The position numbers and the translations under genes are program-made. A stretch of 9,372 nt of DNA, taken from contig JBHBDS010000127.1 of the NCBI GenBank assembly GCA_041784625.1, positions 1 to 9,372 of the forward strand. The letters run 5' to 3'. The notes under the pieces were generated by a model. That model was not told where the DNA came from. It ran no database searches and saw only the letters and a list, made by a program, of their open reading frames with translations. Positions 5,963 to 9,372 of the stretch are shown here, piece by piece. This DNA comes from JAUNKE01 sp041784625. Lineage in GTDB: Bacteria > Bacillota > Clostridia > Peptostreptococcales > Filifactoraceae. The stretch's first letter is position 1; each line of letters opens with the position of its first letter.

Positions 5963-8900
5963 ATGCTTAGATTTTTGCTTTCGAGAAGCAATTATGAGAT
6001 TGAAAAAGAAATGTTTGCGCAGGCGATTGCGGCGATGGAGCGGGGCGAGGAGGTGTATCTTCTGGTGCCGGAGCAATTTACTTTGCAAAATGAGTTGCGT
6101 CTGATGGATGAGGTCGCATCGTTTGCGGTGTCCAAAATTCGTGTGATGAGTTTTCAGCGATTGGCTCTCGAGGCATTGTCGAAGATGGGCGGGCTCAAGC
6201 GCACGCCGATTGACCGTCTCGGCAAGACGATGATTCTCAAAAATATTTTGGAGGAAAATTCACAGTCGCTTCGACTTTACCAAAGTTCGATTGAAAAAGC
6301 TGGCTTTGTCGATGGACTGTTGCGCCAGCTTGCGGAACTCAAACGCAGTCAGATTTCTCCTGAGGATTTGCGTAACCAGGCGAGCACGATCCAAAATGCT
6401 GCGCTACTGAGCCAAAAGCTTGCAGAACTTGCAACGATCTACGAAAAATTTGAGCAGGCAATCGCTGGCAAATATGTGGACAACGAGGATCGATTGGGTC
6501 AATTGGCAGAACTGAGCAAATTGGATTATTTGAAGAATAAAAAGATTTTAATTTTTAGCTTTTTGGATTTTACGGCGGTGGAGCGTCAGATTATTCGAAA
6601 TCTAATTCTCTCTGGTGCAGAAATTTCGATCGGGCTCTGTTTGGACTTGCAGAGCGCACGCAGCAAAAGGGAATTGGTGTTTGAGTCGACACACCGCACA
6701 TACAATCAGCTGAGTTTTTTGGCGCATGAAATCGGCGAAGAGTATGAGACGATAATTTTAGACGGAATGGAAAATTCGAGCGATGAAGAAACAAAACCCC
6801 CTGCGCTCGAGCATCTCAGCAGACAATTGTTTCAACTTGTGCCAAAAAAATTTGAGCAAGACACCGATGCGATTGAACTTTTTGCGGCACATTTTGTGCA
6901 TGAAGAAGTGGAGCATATCGCCTTGCAGATTTCAAAATTGGTGGTGGAAAAGAATTATCGCTACAAAGATTTTATGGTGGTGGCAGGCGATCTTGCGACT
7001 TATTCGAGCTCAATCCAGCAAATTTTTGGACAGTTTGAGCTGCCGTATTTTATTGACGACAAGCGCTTGATTCTCCAAAGCCCGATTATCAAGGTGATCG
7101 TGGCGGCGATCAAAATGCTCGGCGGCGACTTTAGCACCGAGAATATCATGGTGTTTTTGAAAAATGATTTTGACAATCTCGGCGAAAATGCGGGCAAAAT
7201 TTATGATTTTGAAAACTATCTGTTGTCCAAAAAATTGCGCAACAAAATGTTCTTGGACGATCGTTTTTTTGTTTTTGAAGAAACAAATCGAGAGACAACT
7301 AGTCCAGAATCATCTAATGAAGGAATCTATGCCCCAACGGAAAAAAATGAATCGGAACACAATGTACAAAAGACTGCATACGACGGTGATGAGACTGTGG
7401 AACGCACGGAAGTGAAGACGAAACACGAAATCGGACAGGTGGAATCGTCCGATGCCGTTGTTGGAATAAACGCGGAAGATAAAAGCATTTCAAAATATCA
7501 AGCCATCCTCGACATTCGCAACAACTTGCTAAAACTTTTTCTCCCATTCGTCAAGAAGGCAGAGGGCAAGCACACGGCGAGAGAATATGGCGAGTTGATT
7601 GTCGAGCTCCTCGAGCAACATCGTATGCTCGAAAAAATCCAGCGCCTCATCACCGACCTACGCAGCAATGATTTGCTGGACGAGGCGAATGAGAATAATC
7701 AAGTGTGGAATATTTTTGTGCGTGTGCTGGAGCAGGCGGACGAGGTGTTTGGCGAGCAGGAGATGAGCCTTGCAAAATATCGTGAGCTGATTGTCGAGTC
7801 GCTCAAATCGCACAAACTCGCCGTAATTCCACCTGCGCAGGATCAGATTATCGTGGGCGATGTATCTCGCAGCCGAATCGATAGCAAAAAAATCATCTAT
7901 ATTTGCGGGATGAATGCGGGCAATATTCCAAAATCGTATCAAGAAAGCGGCATTCTCACGCAGGAGGAAAAATCCTATCTCGCAGAAAATGATTTGGAAT
8001 TGCCATCGGAGCCGAGCCTCGTCTCGCAGAATGAGCAGCTGCAAATCTACAATTTGTTGACTCGTGCAGCAGAAAAACTTTGTTTGTCTTACTCGACGGA
8101 AAATGCGATGCCATCGTCTTTTATCACGGCGATTCAAGAAACTTTTCCGCAGCTAAAAATCGCCTCGACGCAGGATTATGCGCCGCAGGATTATATCAGC
8201 AGGACCAAGCCGACGATTGCAAAACTGGCAAAAGAGCTCAAGCAACAGATCAAGGGAGAGACACAGAACGATTTGTGGCAAGAAGTGCTGACATATTATG
8301 CGGAAAATGATGCGCAAAGCACACAAATTGCGCTGGAGGGGTTGTTCTACGACAATGCGAAGAAAAATATTTCGTCCGCAAGCCGAATTTATCCGTCGCC
8401 GATTCGAATGAGCACGACGAGATTGCGTAGTTTTGAAGAATGTCCGTTCAAACATTTTATTCAGTACGGACTTCGTGCCAAGGAGCGCAAGGAATATAGC
8501 ATTCGCCCAGCGGAAATGGGGTTGGTGCTCCACTCGACGGTAGAAGAAGTGATGCGCACGCTCAAATCTGAGCCGCTCAAAATCGACAACATTACAAGAG
8601 AGCAGATGGACCGCTTAGTCGAACAATATTTTGATGAGTCCACGCAGAATTTGCTCAAAGAATACGATCTGGCGGAAAGTCGAAACCAGTTTTTCTTGCG
8701 ACGTATGAAAAAAACCGCAAAACAAATCAGCTACACCTCGGTGGAACATCTTCGCTTGGGGAAATTTGAACTGCTAGCACAGGAGCAAAAATTCGATTAC
8801 GGCGAAAAAATTCCGCCCATCGTGCTGCAAATCGGGGAGCGAGAGATTGTGCTTACGGGCACGATTGACCGAATCGACACCTTGGTGGATGGCGAGCGAT

Positions 8901-9372
8901 GCTTTGTCAAAGTGGTGGACTATAAGACGAGCAACAAAGAATTTTCGCTCTCGGACGCATATCACAACCTAGACATTCAGCTACTGGTGTATCTTTCGGC
9001 GGTGCTGGGCTCCGATAAGCTGATCAAAAACAAAAAATATCCCGCGGGCGTTTTTTATTTCCCGATTACGACAGCACTGGTGGAGACAAAGGAGCGATCC
9101 AGCGAGGAACTCGGGCAAATGATCAAGGAGCAAATCAAAATGGATGGGCTTGTGCTCGGCGAAGAGGTCGTGCTGCAAGGGCTCGACCACAGCATCAGCG
9201 CAGAAGACAAAAAATCTTCCATCGTGTATCAGTCGAGCAAAAAAAATCGCATCACAGAGCAAGATTTTTCTGCATTGCTTGACCATATACACAAAAATAT
9301 CGAAGAATCGATGCGCCGTATGCTTGATGGCGAAATATCCGCAATGCCAGTGCTTAAAGATGGAAAAAAAGA
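5963..9372 (+). CDS. addB: ATP-dependent helicase/nuclease subunit B (AddB/RexB), 3' end outside window
   Basis: One subunit of the AddAB (RexAB) helicase-nuclease, which resects double-strand DNA breaks to single-stranded tails for RecA-dependent repair. 1136 codons are present and the frame is open to the edge; full members are about 1150-1200 residues, so little is missing. Helicase-like landmarks are VPEQFTLQNE (residues 35-44), IFSFLDFT (about 197) and GMNAGNIP (649-656). The C-terminal RecB-type nuclease is well conserved: GTIDRID (966-972), VVDYKTS (984-990, with Asp986 and Lys988) and QLLVYL (1006-1011). Cys827 in FEECPFKHF is the first iron-sulfur ligand; the other three should lie just past the edge. 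Two oddities: the N-terminal Walker A is absent (LSRSNYEI where G-x4-GK-S/T is expected), as in streptococcal RexB, and residues 439-506 are a low-complexity polar insert. The start has GGAGGG (5954-5959) just before ATG 5963. addA is expected next but not seen. Confidence 0.93.
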   Translation, partial: MLRFLLSRSNYEIEKEMFAQAIAAMERGEEVYLLVPEQFTLQNELRLMDEVASFAVSKIRVMSFQRLALEALSKMGGLKRTPIDRLGKTMILKNILEENSQSLRLYQSSIEKAGFVDGLLRQLAELKRSQISPEDLRNQASTIQNAALLSQKLAELATIYEKFEQAIAGKYVDNEDRLGQLAELSKLDYLKNKKILIFSFLDFTAVERQIIRNLILSGAEISIGLCLDLQSARSKRELVFESTHRTYNQLSFLAHEIGEEYETIILDGMENSSDEETKPPALEHLSRQLFQLVPKKFEQDTDAIELFAAHFVHEEVEHIALQISKLVVEKNYRYKDFMVVAGDLATYSSSIQQIFGQFELPYFIDDKRLILQSPIIKVIVAAIKMLGGDFSTENIMVFLKNDFDNLGENAGKIYDFENYLLSKKLRNKMFLDDRFFVFEETNRETTSPESSNEGIYAPTEKNESEHNVQKTAYDGDETVERTEVKTKHEIGQVESSDAVVGINAEDKSISKYQAILDIRNNLLKLFLPFVKKAEGKHTAREYGELIVELLEQHRMLEKIQRLITDLRSNDLLDEANENNQVWNIFVRVLEQADEVFGEQEMSLAKYRELIVESLKSHKLAVIPPAQDQIIVGDVSRSRIDSKKIIYICGMNAGNIPKSYQESGILTQEEKSYLAENDLELPSEPSLVSQNEQLQIYNLLTRAAEKLCLSYSTENAMPSSFITAIQETFPQLKIASTQDYAPQDYISRTKPTIAKLAKELKQQIKGETQNDLWQEVLTYYAENDAQSTQIALEGLFYDNAKKNISSASRIYPSPIRMSTTRLRSFEECPFKHFIQYGLRAKERKEYSIRPAEMGLVLHSTVEEVMRTLKSEPLKIDNITREQMDRLVEQYFDESTQNLLKEYDLAESRNQFFLRRMKKTAKQISYTSVEHLRLGKFELLAQEQKFDYGEKIPPIVLQIGEREIVLTGTIDRIDTLVDGERCFVKVVDYKTSNKEFSLSDAYHNLDIQLLVYLSAVLGSDKLIKNKKYPAGVFYFPITTALVETKERSSEELGQMIKEQIKMDGLVLGEEVVLQGLDHSISAEDKKSSIVYQSSKKNRITEQDFSALLDHIHKNIEESMRRMLDGEISAMPVLKDGKK

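Noticed and set aside
1..9372. CRISPR array, tRNA/rRNA, insertion sequence or phage genes
   Set aside because: Looked for on both strands; no regularly spaced direct repeats, no cloverleaf or rRNA-like sequence, no transposase or integrase frame and no terminal inverted repeats were found.

Overview
The window reads as ordinary chromosomal DNA from an anaerobic, low-to-moderate G+C Gram-positive bacterium (Bacillota, Clostridia/Tissierellia-like). This rests on the strong AGGAGG-type ribosome binding sites, the sigma-A-like promoters with extended -10 elements, the lipobox lipoproteins and an AddAB/RexAB-type recombination nuclease subunit. The genus cannot be told from the sequence. All convincing genes are on the + strand.

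Bases 1-4142 form a TAXI-type TRAP transporter cluster: a lipoprotein solute receptor (159-1160), a small membrane-anchored DUF1850 protein (1414-1938) and a fused DctQ-DctM permease (2160-4142). A clear promoter (52-80) precedes the first gene. The three genes are separated by unusually long AT-rich spacers of about 250 and 220 bases that contain hairpins but no convincing terminator. They are probably one transcription unit with internal structure. The receptor should bind a carboxylate-like solute at the outer membrane face, and the permease should import it using an ion gradient. The substrate cannot be read from the sequence.

Bases 4143-4475 are non-coding. They hold several hairpins, a likely terminator with a T6 tract (4305-4340), a second promoter-like element just upstream of it (4235-4263), and an extended -10 promoter (4425-4433) for the next gene. 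That gene (4476-5720) encodes a lipoprotein I do not recognise, made of two diverged copies of a roughly 185-residue domain. It is followed by a good intrinsic terminator (5736-5768).

After a spacer of about 190 bases, addB (5963 to the window edge) encodes the AddB/RexB subunit of the double-strand-break repair helicase-nuclease. It is cut by the window end, shortly before where the C-terminal iron-sulfur cysteines should lie. It lacks the Walker A motif and carries a roughly 68-residue low-complexity insert.

I see no CRISPR array, tRNA, rRNA, insertion sequence or phage gene. No strong candidate for a new multi-gene system is visible. The points most worth a second look are the duplicated-domain lipoprotein, the AddB peculiarities, and the promoter-hairpin-terminator arrangement at 4235-4340.
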